Below are positions 1-6,783 of a stretch of 14,508 nucleotides of DNA, one piece after another; position 1 is the stretch's first letter, and every line of letters begins with the position of its first letter. A model generated the notes under the pieces. It worked only from the letters and a program-made list of their open reading frames with translations, made no database searches and was not told where the DNA came from. This DNA is from Stramenopiles sp. TOSAG23-6 (taxonomy: Eukaryota > Sar): contig LT636138.1 in assembly GCA_900128565.1 (NCBI GenBank), positions 1-14,508 on the forward strand, written 5' to 3'. The translations under genes were made by a program, and so were the position numbers.

Positions 1-65
1 AATCGTTAGGTACAAAATTTCGTAACNAAAAANAANTTCNAANTTNAAAAAAAAACAAAACATAC
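1..65 (-). repeat. Introner-like intron, left copy (5' part only)
   Basis: On the minus strand this stretch starts with a 5' splice site GTATGT at base 65, immediately after the last recognisable ABC-transporter codon. It continues as a poly-T run, an AT-rich block with six Ns (27, 33, 36, 40, 43, 46), and a 24-base core (1-24). The core is the exact reverse complement of 14459-14482 at the other end of the window. The intron interrupts the reading frame at the conserved helix after the TM region, so no transporter sequence continues into it; the apparent frame ends at TAA within the core. The 3' splice site lies outside the window. It could also be an unrelated dispersed repeat that happens to sit in an intron. 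Confidence 0.75.
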
Positions 66-800
66 ATGCATTGATGCAAGTACTTCAGTGGAACAAGTTT
101 GAGCACGGCCTAAAGCGTCTTGATATTTTTTACTTAATTTTCCTATCCAACGTCCAAAAGGTAAACAAACTAAAACTAAAACTAGTACAACACCAACAAT
201 TATGCCTGTCAGTTTTGGTGAAATATAAAACATGAGAGAAAACGCAATAGAAGTTTTCACAAAAGATATCAAAGCATCAGGCATTGATGTAACTGTTGCT
301 GCCTGTACTGTAGTTGTATCTGACCCTAGACGTGAAACAAGTTCCCCGCTCTTACGGTGATCAAAGAATCCAATTTCCTGAGAAAGGATGGAGCGATATA
401 AATTATTACGAAGACGAGCAACTACACGTTCCCCCACTATACCTGTGATTGAAGAGCGGATAAAAGTGGCAAAAGCTCCACCAAAATGGCAAATGAATAC
501 TAAAATCATGGCCTTTTTAACTTCACTTTCCATTTCTTGCTTACTCTTTGTAGGATCCACAATGACATTGTAAGCATCCCTTAATATTATTGGAGGTGCC
601 AGTCCTTGAAATTCGCCAATTATAGACATTAAAAATGCAAAAAGAAGAGCAGGCCATTCGGGTCTTGAAACTAGAATCAACTTTTTGAAAGAAACTTTTG
701 TCTTTACGTCCTCAGCTTCGTCTTCTTTCGACTCTTGCAACATCTGAATCTTGATATCTTCATTGTTTATACTATCAGTTTCTTCGTATTTAATTTCCAT
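66..800 (-). CDS. ABCB-type half-transporter, 5' exon (partial)
   Basis: This is the first 245 residues of an ABC exporter of subfamily B (TAP/ABCB8/ABCB10-like half-transporters), which use ATP hydrolysis to move substrates across an organellar or endomembrane. A charged, acidic N-terminal tail of about 40 residues is followed by the start of the six-helix ABC_membrane domain: TM1 around residues 48-70, TM2 around 95-115, then the conserved segment GERVVARLRNNLYRSILSQE, FFDHRKSGELVSRL and SDT, and TM3-TM4 around 175-215. The exon stops at STEVLASMH, just where family members continue toward the QSFA-like motif. The nucleotide-binding domain (Walker A, LSGGQ) is missing because the gene leaves the window. 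The ATG at 798-800 is the only good start. Substrate and membrane cannot be told from this part. Confidence 0.88.
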
Positions 801-1181
801 TGTTTTTTATACTAGCAGTAAAGGGAAGTGAATGAAAAATATTCTAGATTTAGCTCAACGTCAAAGAATATGGAGTCTCTTGGCTGAAAATGTAATTGAG
901 AAAAATAATAATGAAGAATATTAAGAGAAACTCTCTTTTCCTCTCTTTTTGCGCTAGAAGTCAGTCGGTCCTATTTTGATGTTTCAAATCGAAATATTTT
1001 GAAAAAAAAAAACACGAAAGTGAATAAAGTGTTACGATTTATTTATCATATTTTTTCGTTTATTTTCTAGATTTCTAAAGTATGGTTTATAATAGCTCAC
1101 CTATAGCTATAGATTACATCAAATGGACGACCAATAACTGCCATAACAAATATGGCTACTACTACGGTACCAATATGCAGC
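801..1181. promoter_or_regulatory. Intergenic: ABC-transporter promoter and UTP11 3' region
   Basis: AT-rich gap between two minus-strand genes. The end near base 801 must hold the 5' region of the ABC gene. The end near 1181 must hold the UTP11 3' untranslated region. A pyrimidine-rich stretch lies at about 929-948 and an A-run at about 1002-1013. A 30-codon plus-strand frame occurs at 832-924 but resembles nothing recognisable. No RNA gene is seen. Confidence 0.45.
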
Positions 1182-1946
1182 CTATCTTTTTCTCTGCCGT
1201 TTCCACTTGTAAACAGCAGGTTTGTCACCTTCTGCATCTTTCACTTTTTTCCTACGACCTTTGCCTTGTCTATCCTTATGGCTTTGTAAATGTTGACGTA
1301 ATAAATCCATTTTTTCTACTCGTTTAATGCGCTGTCCAAGTTCTGAATATGCTTTATCTCGTTTCTTTTTAATCTTTGAAAGAGCTTTTAAGTCAGTTTC
1401 CAATGGAGCATCTACCAAAGAAGTGCGAAGAGTTTCTAGTCTAGGCCTATTAAAAGTTCGTTCAGCCAACTCTGGCACAGTATCAAAATGTTTACTAGCG
1501 CTCCACGACTTGACATCCTTTTTCTTATCCAGAAAAATTGTATGTTGTCCACGTGATTTTTCACTGAGAAAGTGGAGGTTAGCTTTTAACTTTTCAACCC
1601 TACGCTTCTCTTTTACTTCTGTCATTGACGCATACATAAGATCCTGCGTTTTTAACAGTTTCTGCATATCAGCTGTCATGCTAGCACCTTCTCCTCTACG
1701 ACTAATCTCATGTACACCATTTTTAGTCCGAGAATTTTTCATAGCAAAGTAAAATTCATCTGGATTACGAAAAGCTGCCTTGTCCTTCAATGCATTCAGT
1801 CGTTTGCGTTTTTTTGAGAAATCCTTTGCACGCTTCACATAATCTTTGTGCTTCTCTAATAGACCAAGTTTCTTTCTTCCATGTGGCTGAGCACGCTCTC
1901 TGTGTTCACGTCGGCGTTCCACATTACGCCATGAAGCTCCGGGCAT
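1182..1946 (-). CDS. UTP11: UTP11, U3 snoRNP / SSU processome protein
   Basis: Complete 254-residue protein of the Utp11 family, a nucleolar component of the U3-containing small-subunit processome needed for early 18S rRNA processing. The N-terminus carries the family signature: W-x-N, RRREHRERAQP, KLGLLEKHKDY, then KKRKRLNALKDKAAFRNPDE and FYFAM. The middle is the long basic helical region, including a RTFNRPRLETL segment. The C-terminus is the typical lysine/arginine-rich tail ending KWKRQRKR. Length is normal for the family (about 250). The start at 1946 matches the usual MPGASWRN-like beginning, and the gene ends with TAG. There are no introns. It is divergent from the DUF3303-like gene, with about 230 bases between their ATGs. 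Confidence 0.96.
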   Translation of the reverse strand: MPGASWRNVERRREHRERAQPHGRKKLGLLEKHKDYVKRAKDFSKKRKRLNALKDKAAFRNPDEFYFAMKNSRTKNGVHEISRRGEGASMTADMQKLLKTQDLMYASMTEVKEKRRVEKLKANLHFLSEKSRGQHTIFLDKKKDVKSWSASKHFDTVPELAERTFNRPRLETLRTSLVDAPLETDLKALSKIKKKRDKAYSELGQRIKRVEKMDLLRQHLQSHKDRQGKGRRKKVKDAEGDKPAVYKWKRQRKR

Positions 1947-2178
1947 CTTCTAAGTACAATTACGTGAAACGATTGAACTTGTTTGTAGTACTTACTATAG
2001 TACTACTGTGGTCAAAGCACACTGAACTGAACTTTAGGGTACCGGGTACTATGTAATTACACGAAATAAAGAAATAAAAAAAAAAGATATCGGCATTTTT
2101 CCTGAAATTTGGAGATTTTGGATCTTTTATTTTTTTTATCTTGAATATCTTTACTTTTTGGTACTATTTTCTTTTACG
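1947..2178. promoter_or_regulatory. Divergent promoter between UTP11 and DUF3303-like gene
   Basis: Shared 5' region of two divergent genes. It holds a perfect 7-base inverted repeat GTAGTAC (1985-1991) and GTACTAC (2000-2006) with an 8-base spacer, followed by GGGTACCGGGT at 2037-2047. Both motifs recur in the 4887-5161 divergent promoter. The part near the plus-strand gene is A- and T-rich. Binding factors are unknown. Confidence 0.55.
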
Positions 2179-2853
2179 ATGACACTTTTCTACGCTGAAT
2201 GGGAAATTATGGGCTCTTGCATCGATGACTGCACTACTTATTTTAGTAGTATGGACGAAGCTGCTGACAAGAAGGATGCTGGACCTAACTGTGAATTAAT
2301 TGGACGGTGGAGTAATTTGGGGTCAAGCACCGGTTGCTGTATTTCTCGATGTAAAACGAGCGAAGACCTATCAAAATGGTTTTTCAATTGGAACACCATG
2401 GCCAAGATTAAAACCTATCCAATTCTTGATGATAATCAAGCTCGAGAGATTATTTTGGGTAAGAAACCTTCCTTCACTGTCCCATATTTGAACGTAGGTG
2501 ACGAGCCCAAGGAGGGGGAATCTCTCTATGTAGTCAAGTATAAATTCCAGGAGGGAAAGCGCATGGAAGGACATAAAGCGTTTGCAGGTATGACAGAAGA
2601 ACAGGACAAGGCTGACAGTGGAAACAATCGCGTACTCGGACGTTATCATAACCTTGGAAACGGATCAGGTATTTGTATTTGTGGATCGACCTCAGAAATG
2701 GATTTGTACAAATGGGCCTTCAATTGGGCCGGAATGTGTGACATTACTATTACTCCTGTAGTTACCGATAAGCAGGCTCGTAAAATTGGTCGAAGTGCTC
2801 CTGGTTATCAACAAAAACTTGATGCTCTGATGAAAAAGATGGGCATGGCGTAG
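2179..2853 (+). CDS. Tandem DUF3303-like protein
   Basis: A 224-residue protein of unknown function made of two copies of the same domain of about 90 residues. Copy 1 (about 1-93) contains LIGRWSNLGSSTGCC, then LSKWFFNWNTM and DDNQAREI. Copy 2 (about 115-204) contains VLGRYHNLGNGSGIC, then LYKWAFNWAGM and TDKQARKI. The pattern looks like the DUF3303 family, small alpha/beta proteins with a ferredoxin-like appearance known from algae and bacteria; this match is by eye. There is no signal peptide or membrane helix, so it is probably cytosolic. Cysteines are frequent (CC at 53-54 and others). The start is the ATG at 2179, since the upstream in-frame codons have no ATG. The frame continues for 23 codons past the TAG. 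Confidence 0.85.
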   Translation: MTLFYAEWEIMGSCIDDCTTYFSSMDEAADKKDAGPNCELIGRWSNLGSSTGCCISRCKTSEDLSKWFFNWNTMAKIKTYPILDDNQAREIILGKKPSFTVPYLNVGDEPKEGESLYVVKYKFQEGKRMEGHKAFAGMTEEQDKADSGNNRVLGRYHNLGNGSGICICGSTSEMDLYKWAFNWAGMCDITITPVVTDKQARKIGRSAPGYQQKLDALMKKMGMA

Positions 2854-2880
2854 GATGATGCAGGGGCAGCGTCTGGATCT

Positions 2881-2909
2881 GGAGTCAATGCAGTGAGGAA
2901 GTTGACTCC
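2881..2909 (+). other. Stem-loop just downstream of DUF3303-like stop
   Basis: GGAGTCAA (2881-2888) and TTGACTCC (2902-2909) form a perfect 8-bp stem with a 13-base loop, beginning 28 bases after the TAG at 2851-2853. It lies inside the in-frame extension that runs to TGA at 2923-2925. It may be an mRNA 3'-end structure or a readthrough enhancer; the role is inferred. Confidence 0.5.
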
Positions 2910-2925
2910 ACGTAACTCAAATTGA

Positions 2926-3131
2926 TTCATCATATAAAATCGAAGGCATTTCTATTGTATATATTCCAAATTTGTAAAAAGTGGAAGAAATGTCGTTTAT
3001 TATAAGCTTCTCCTTTGCCAAAATTCATTAATAAAAGCTCACTAATATAATAATAATACTCATATAGAAGAAATTTAATTTTATTCTAATATATACAAGA
3101 ACATATATACATATACTTTGAAAACATAATA
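2926..3131. other. Convergent 3' intergenic region
   Basis: AT-rich tail-to-tail gap between the DUF3303-like gene (+) and the PB1-peroxiredoxin-FYVE gene (-). It contains AATAAA-like sequence around 3030 on the plus strand, plausible for polyadenylation, and no reading frame or RNA gene that I can support. Confidence 0.4.
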
Positions 3132-4886
3132 TTAGACGCTTAACAAATGCCCGTGCTCAAAGACACAAGATTGACAAACACTGCGATATTCTTTTTGTTT
3201 AGGATATTTTTGAACTACGGTACATTCTGCACAGATTACTTCGCCACATTCACCACACACATATCTAGATACTGTTTTAAAATCATTTCCACAACTCAAA
3301 CATGAATTGATACCATCAGTTGGAACGTTCCATGATTTCTTTTCGTCTTCAGACATATCACCTAGTATCATTCCATCAAATGATGTTGACGTTGTTATTG
3401 ATCCAGATAAAGTTAATGTTTTAGCCTCTAAACACGCATTAAATATTTCGTATGGAGTTGGGGTTTGCACAAAGTTTTTCTGTCTAAATTCAAGAGTTAC
3501 AATCCCTGTAGAACTAAACACAAATGTACCACCAAAAGAGTATAATGCACCACCACTCGCTGGCGAAGTATCCCCGATACTCTTGGAATTTTTGATCGCT
3601 AACATAGTCTCTATATTTAATAGGTCTAAAAACGACCCATCTTTACGACACCCGAGAGCAGAGAACAAATCACCACTTACATCAACAACAAAATCGTCTT
3701 GCCAAAAATCTCCCGCCAAAAATGAATAAAGACCACGAATACCTTTCCCAACCCCAACAACATTGAAACCTACGTCTTTTAGCGTTTTTGATGTTTTTGC
3801 AAATTTTTTAAGCTGCTCTCGACAAATGCCACAACCATATCTACGTATCAAGTATAACACTACATTATTTCCCTTCAATATGTCTGTAATAGGAATAGAT
3901 TTTAGACAACCATCACCTGTAGGGGTACTAACTTGACATTTGTAAAGCATTTTGTAATTAATACTTCCTTCACGAGTAACTTCATCATCCGATACTAAAG
4001 GTGAACACATCAGAGGAGATGAGCACATGAGAGGAGAATCACAAATAGCAGTAGAGTCATCTATTGAATCATGTTTACCGAGTGAAAAATCTTTTAACGC
4101 CATTTCATCACCATGGATATCATCAAATAAAGCGGATAAATCTTCGGTGGTCGTCGAATCATTCAAATCATATGAAAATAAATCATCCAGAAATTTTGCA
4201 CTTTTCGTGTCATCCGAACCAGGGGAGTAGTCTGATATTATATTTTCAATCTTCTTGAAACGTTTCAACCTTGCATTCCGAGGTTTCTTAGCAACTTGCC
4301 TTTTCTTTTTCCTTTTATTCATCAGTTGTGTACTAGCTTTTAACAATTTTTCTATATCAGGAGTTGAATGACTTAACTCCACTTTGGAAAGAGAAGATAA
4401 CAACACGCAACTAAAACGCATCGCGTTCGTTGGAGAGGGACTGTTTGCAGTTTTCTTATAATGGGCGATTGACTCATTGTAGTCATCTACCGATACTATA
4501 TAAATATTATCCACTCCTGCAGTGTACACTAATACGAAAGAGTTGATCCGAATATCCAAAATTTCACTAACACGTACGTAAACAGCGTAACAAGAACTTA
4601 AGTTCGCGGTCACACGATACAAACGCTTGTTGAAAGAAATTTTTACTACTTCCTCCTTCACGGGGATTACTTTAGCCTTTTTCTTTACTTTATTGGCACG
4701 GTGTACCTTCAACTTGGACTTCTCGCAGGGATTACACACTAGTCGACGTCCGTACCTTTTTCGGGTACACTGTTCCCCAGGCTTGTGAGAGCAATTCGGA
4801 AAACCTGTACATCGACAATGAGTACACTTTGTATGGAGTGGGGTGCCTTCAGGACACCAAGGACATGGAATGCTTGAACGACCCAT
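3132..4886 (-). CDS. Cys-rich/PB1-like/peroxiredoxin-like/FYVE fusion protein
   Basis: Uninterrupted 584-residue multidomain protein. Residues 8-54 are a Cys-rich zinc-binding-like segment (CPWC, CTHC, CNPC) followed by a basic patch. Residues about 79-163 resemble a PB1 domain (VKISFNKRLYRV then DDYNESI). A strongly basic, nuclear-signal-like block (190-212) and an acidic/serine linker follow. Residues about 337-486 match the AhpC-TSA_2/PRXL2 thioredoxin-fold family: VVLYLIRRYGCGICR with CxxC at 352-355, GVGKG, the GD near 438, GGTFVF and PYEIFNACL. Residues 519-574 have FYVE spacing: W519, cysteine pairs 529/532, 544/547, 552/555 and 571/574. The RRHHC basic motif that binds phosphatidylinositol 3-phosphate is only partly kept (SRYVC), so lipid binding is uncertain. 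Function is unknown; a redox-linked signalling or trafficking scaffold is a guess. Confidence 0.85.
   Translation of the reverse strand: MGRSSIPCPWCPEGTPLHTKCTHCRCTGFPNCSHKPGEQCTRKRYGRRLVCNPCEKSKLKVHRANKVKKKAKVIPVKEEVVKISFNKRLYRVTANLSSCYAVYVRVSEILDIRINSFVLVYTAGVDNIYIVSVDDYNESIAHYKKTANSPSPTNAMRFSCVLLSSLSKVELSHSTPDIEKLLKASTQLMNKRKKKRQVAKKPRNARLKRFKKIENIISDYSPGSDDTKSAKFLDDLFSYDLNDSTTTEDLSALFDDIHGDEMALKDFSLGKHDSIDDSTAICDSPLMCSSPLMCSPLVSDDEVTREGSINYKMLYKCQVSTPTGDGCLKSIPITDILKGNNVVLYLIRRYGCGICREQLKKFAKTSKTLKDVGFNVVGVGKGIRGLYSFLAGDFWQDDFVVDVSGDLFSALGCRKDGSFLDLLNIETMLAIKNSKSIGDTSPASGGALYSFGGTFVFSSTGIVTLEFRQKNFVQTPTPYEIFNACLEAKTLTLSGSITTSTSFDGMILGDMSEDEKKSWNVPTDGINSCLSCGNDFKTVSRYVCGECGEVICAECTVVQKYPKQKEYRSVCQSCVFEHGHLLSV
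4003..4039 (-). repeat. 18-bp coding tandem repeat (SPLMCS units)
   Basis: Two adjacent, slightly diverged units of about 18 bp encode SPLMCS-SPLMCS inside the low-complexity linker (residues 284-296) just before the peroxiredoxin-like domain. The repeat is in frame, so it changes linker length without breaking the gene. Confidence 0.6.
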
Positions 4887-5161
4887 CGCACAAAATTTTT
4901 AGTCGTTAATTATTCACGGAACACACCAAAGCTTACTGGTAGTACACCATGATGTAAAGCCCGACGACACAGGAGAACACAAGCAAAGTCCCGACAAGAT
5001 ATTATTGGGACCGGGTAACTATAACCGGGTACCGGGTTTCGTGACCAATCTGATCGGCGACTCTCTTGTCTCTCTTGTCTCTTGATACGGGTACTACAAC
5101 ATAAATTATTATTCATAAATTATATTTGGTAAGATTCAGATTTATTTTGTGACTGCTAGTA
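4887..5161. promoter_or_regulatory. Divergent promoter with ACCGGGT repeats and CCAAT boxes
   Basis: Shared 5' region of the fusion gene (-) and the VOC gene (+). ACCGGGT occurs three times (5010-5016, 5024-5030, 5031-5037); the last two form GGGTACCGGGT, identical to 2037-2047. These copies sit between an inverted CCAAT box (ATTGG, 5004-5008, overlapping the edge of the group) and a forward one (5045-5049). A pyrimidine repeat of CTCTCTTGT follows (5061-5084). GTAGTAC is at 4939-4945 and GTACTAC at 5091-5097. A 68-codon minus-strand frame across it shows no protein-like conservation and is not called. Confidence 0.55.
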
Positions 5162-5512
5162 ATGAGTTTGAAACGCATCCTTTTATTAATTCGCGATGTT
5201 CCAAAGACGACAAAGTTCTATAACGAAGGATTAGGTCTTCCTGTAATTCACGCGTCTGACACGTGGGCAGAACTCAGTACCAATGGAGGGACATCTATAT
5301 GTTTGAGTCATACAGAAGGTGAAGCGGCGTTAACTACGGGTTATAGTCCTTTATTGTCCTTCAATGTTGAAGATTTAGATGAGACTGTTAATAAGATGCT
5401 GGCTCTTGACGCCACACTCGACGGGGCTATTAGATATGAAGACAGTGGTCGTGTCGCTGCACTGCGCTCTCCTGAAGGACAGATGTTGACAATATTTGAG
5501 CCAAATAATTAA
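5162..5512 (+). CDS. VOC (glyoxalase/bleomycin-resistance fold) protein
   Basis: Complete 116-residue single VOC domain, the paired beta-alpha-beta-beta-beta fold shared by glyoxalase I, extradiol dioxygenases and bleomycin-resistance proteins. Signature parts are ILLLIRDVPKTTKFYNEGLGLPV at the start of the first module, LSFNVEDLDETVNKM in the second, and the terminal LRSPEGQMLTIFEP. The C-terminal glutamate (E113) that is a metal ligand in many members is present. The usual first-strand histidine ligand is not evident, so a metal-dependent lyase activity is doubtful and the protein may be a binding-type member. No targeting signal is visible. The substrate is unknown. Confidence 0.85.
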   Translation: MSLKRILLLIRDVPKTTKFYNEGLGLPVIHASDTWAELSTNGGTSICLSHTEGEAALTTGYSPLLSFNVEDLDETVNKMLALDATLDGAIRYEDSGRVAALRSPEGQMLTIFEPNN

Positions 5513-6063
5513 TATTCACCCCGTCAAGTATGGCACTGATTTTGGACAGATTATTAATATATATATAGTAGCATAAATGAATGTACACTGTCGAATAGAA
5601 CTTGTATGTTGTTTAAGAGGGATTCCATTTCAATTTTGTAAAGCGTTTTGAAAAAGAAAGTCATAATTGAAATAACTACCTCAAATAAATGAGTGTTTAA
5701 ATGATCTAAAAATATGTTTTTGGCATCAGTTTTATTTTACAAATATATTGAGCTAGTGATTCCAATGTTTCAGTGCTAATGTGTTATATTTTATATTTAG
5801 AAAAGTTACTTAATTACTAGCCATATCCTATGAAATTGTAGGGTTTAAGGTTAGGTGACTTAGGTCACGCCAAAGTGACACGTGTGTTTGCGTTTGATCC
5901 TAACAGAACAAGTAGCAAGACAAGAGCTACACCTAGCTACGTACTACCTGCTTATATGGATACGGGAACCAGACGTTCTTTGTATTGTTAATTGCGCTAC
6001 TTGATACATATTCAATACATGTCCCAAGAGTATATTACACTGTAATACTCGCTATTGGTTTTT
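5513..6063. promoter_or_regulatory. Intergenic: VOC 3' region and EF-P promoter
   Basis: About 550 bases with no supportable gene. The first half is very AT-rich and contains AATAAA-like signals (about 5680) for the VOC transcript. The second half looks like a promoter for EF-P. It has a telo-box-like AAACCCTA on the minus strand (about 5840-5847), GTGAC-TTAG-GTCAC (about 5855-5868) and CACGTG (about 5879-5884). GTACTAC lies at 5941-5947, GATACGGG at 5959-5966 (also at 5084-5091), and a palindrome ATTACA-C-TGTAAT at 6034-6046, just 18 bases before the ATG. Confidence 0.5.
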
Positions 6064-6699
6064 ATGTTGCGCACTCTTTCAGCTAGAATATTTTCACCAA
6101 GTTGTTGGACTCGTCTCTATAGCGTAAATGGTAATGAAGTTAAGCGTGGTATGTTGGTTTCTTACAAAGGCGGTTTATGTAGAGTTGTTGAATCGCGTAG
6201 TGTAAAACCTGGAAAAGGTGGAGCGTTTCAACAAGTCGAACTTCGAGATATCGAGACTGGAAAGAAAAGGCAAGAACGATTTCGTGCTTCAGAAAAGGTT
6301 GAAATTAAGAGACTCGATAAAGAAGAAACATATCAAGTTCTTTACCGGGAACGCGATGGATATTTTGTGTTAATGCATGCGAAAACATATGAACAAATAG
6401 ATGTCCCCGAACACCGTGTTGGCGACCCAGGTCATCATTTTCTCAAAGATGGAATAGAAGTTGGTGTGGAATTATTCGAAGGTAAACCAATGTTCTTACA
6501 AATGCCAAAGAAAGTGCCTTTTGTTGTTGAACGAACAAATGCACCGGGGAAAGACTCTTCCCGAAATACAGATATATACAAAGATGCAGATTTAGTAGGT
6601 GCCACCAAATCTGTATTAGTACCTCAATTTATCGACACGGGTGATATTGTATTTATTGATCCAATAAATGGTGAATATAGAGGGAGGCAAAAAAAATAG
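6064..6699 (+). CDS. Elongation factor P, organelle-targeted
   Basis: Complete 211-residue EF-P, the factor that binds ribosomes stalled at polyproline stretches and promotes peptide-bond formation. All three domains are present: a KOW-like domain with VKPGKGGAFQQVELRDIETG, the OB domain with YQVLYRERDGYFVLM and TYEQ, and the C-terminal domain ending VPQFIDTGDIVFIDP and GEYRGR. The modifiable loop lysine is K51 (PGKG), the residue lysylated in bacterial EF-P. A basic, serine-rich, non-acidic N-terminus of about 20 residues (MLRTLSARIF... TRLYS) precedes the domain and looks like a mitochondrial presequence, though plastid targeting cannot be excluded. The ATG at 6064 is chosen because no ATG lies upstream in frame. 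It is distinct from cytosolic eIF5A. Confidence 0.95.
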   Translation: MLRTLSARIFSPSCWTRLYSVNGNEVKRGMLVSYKGGLCRVVESRSVKPGKGGAFQQVELRDIETGKKRQERFRASEKVEIKRLDKEETYQVLYRERDGYFVLMHAKTYEQIDVPEHRVGDPGHHFLKDGIEVGVELFEGKPMFLQMPKKVPFVVERTNAPGKDSSRNTDIYKDADLVGATKSVLVPQFIDTGDIVFIDPINGEYRGRQKK

Positions 6700-6762
6700 A
6701 ATTAGTAACCCTAACCCTACCTTGTATTTCACAAATACAATTTTGTAGAGAATTAGTAACCT
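6698..6762. repeat. Direct repeats flanking telomere-like motif and hairpin
   Basis: A 13-base sequence AGAATTAGTAACC occurs at 6698-6710 and again at 6749-6761. Between them are two telomere-like CCCTAA-type units (TAACCCTAACCCTAC, 6706-6720) and a perfect hairpin, TTGTATTT (6722-6729) with AAATACAA (6733-6740) and a 3-base loop. The first direct repeat overlaps the EF-P TAG stop. The hairpin sits in the 84-base convergent gap between EF-P and the next minus-strand gene and could shape 3' ends on both strands. Confidence 0.6.
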
Positions 6763-6783
6763 CCTTTACCACTTAATGCAAAA

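Noticed and set aside
832-924. 30-codon plus-strand ORF upstream of the ABC gene
   Set aside because: It has a plausible helical composition but is too short, and nothing else (conservation, context) supports it.
1082-1327. 81-codon plus-strand ORF overlapping the end of UTP11
   Set aside because: It overlaps the well-supported UTP11 frame on the other strand and has no protein-like pattern.
2371-2649. 92-codon minus-strand ORF inside the DUF3303-like gene
   Set aside because: A shadow of the duplicated-domain gene, whose internal repeat is visible only in the plus-strand frame.
4910-5116. 68-codon minus-strand ORF between the fusion gene and the VOC gene
   Set aside because: It lies over repeated promoter-like words, its composition follows those repeats, and it shows no recognisable domain.
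6055-6063. Extending EF-P upstream to a TTG at 6055
   Set aside because: Non-ATG starts are not expected here; the ATG at 6064 begins a good presequence. The same applies to the TTG at 2158 for the DUF3303-like gene.
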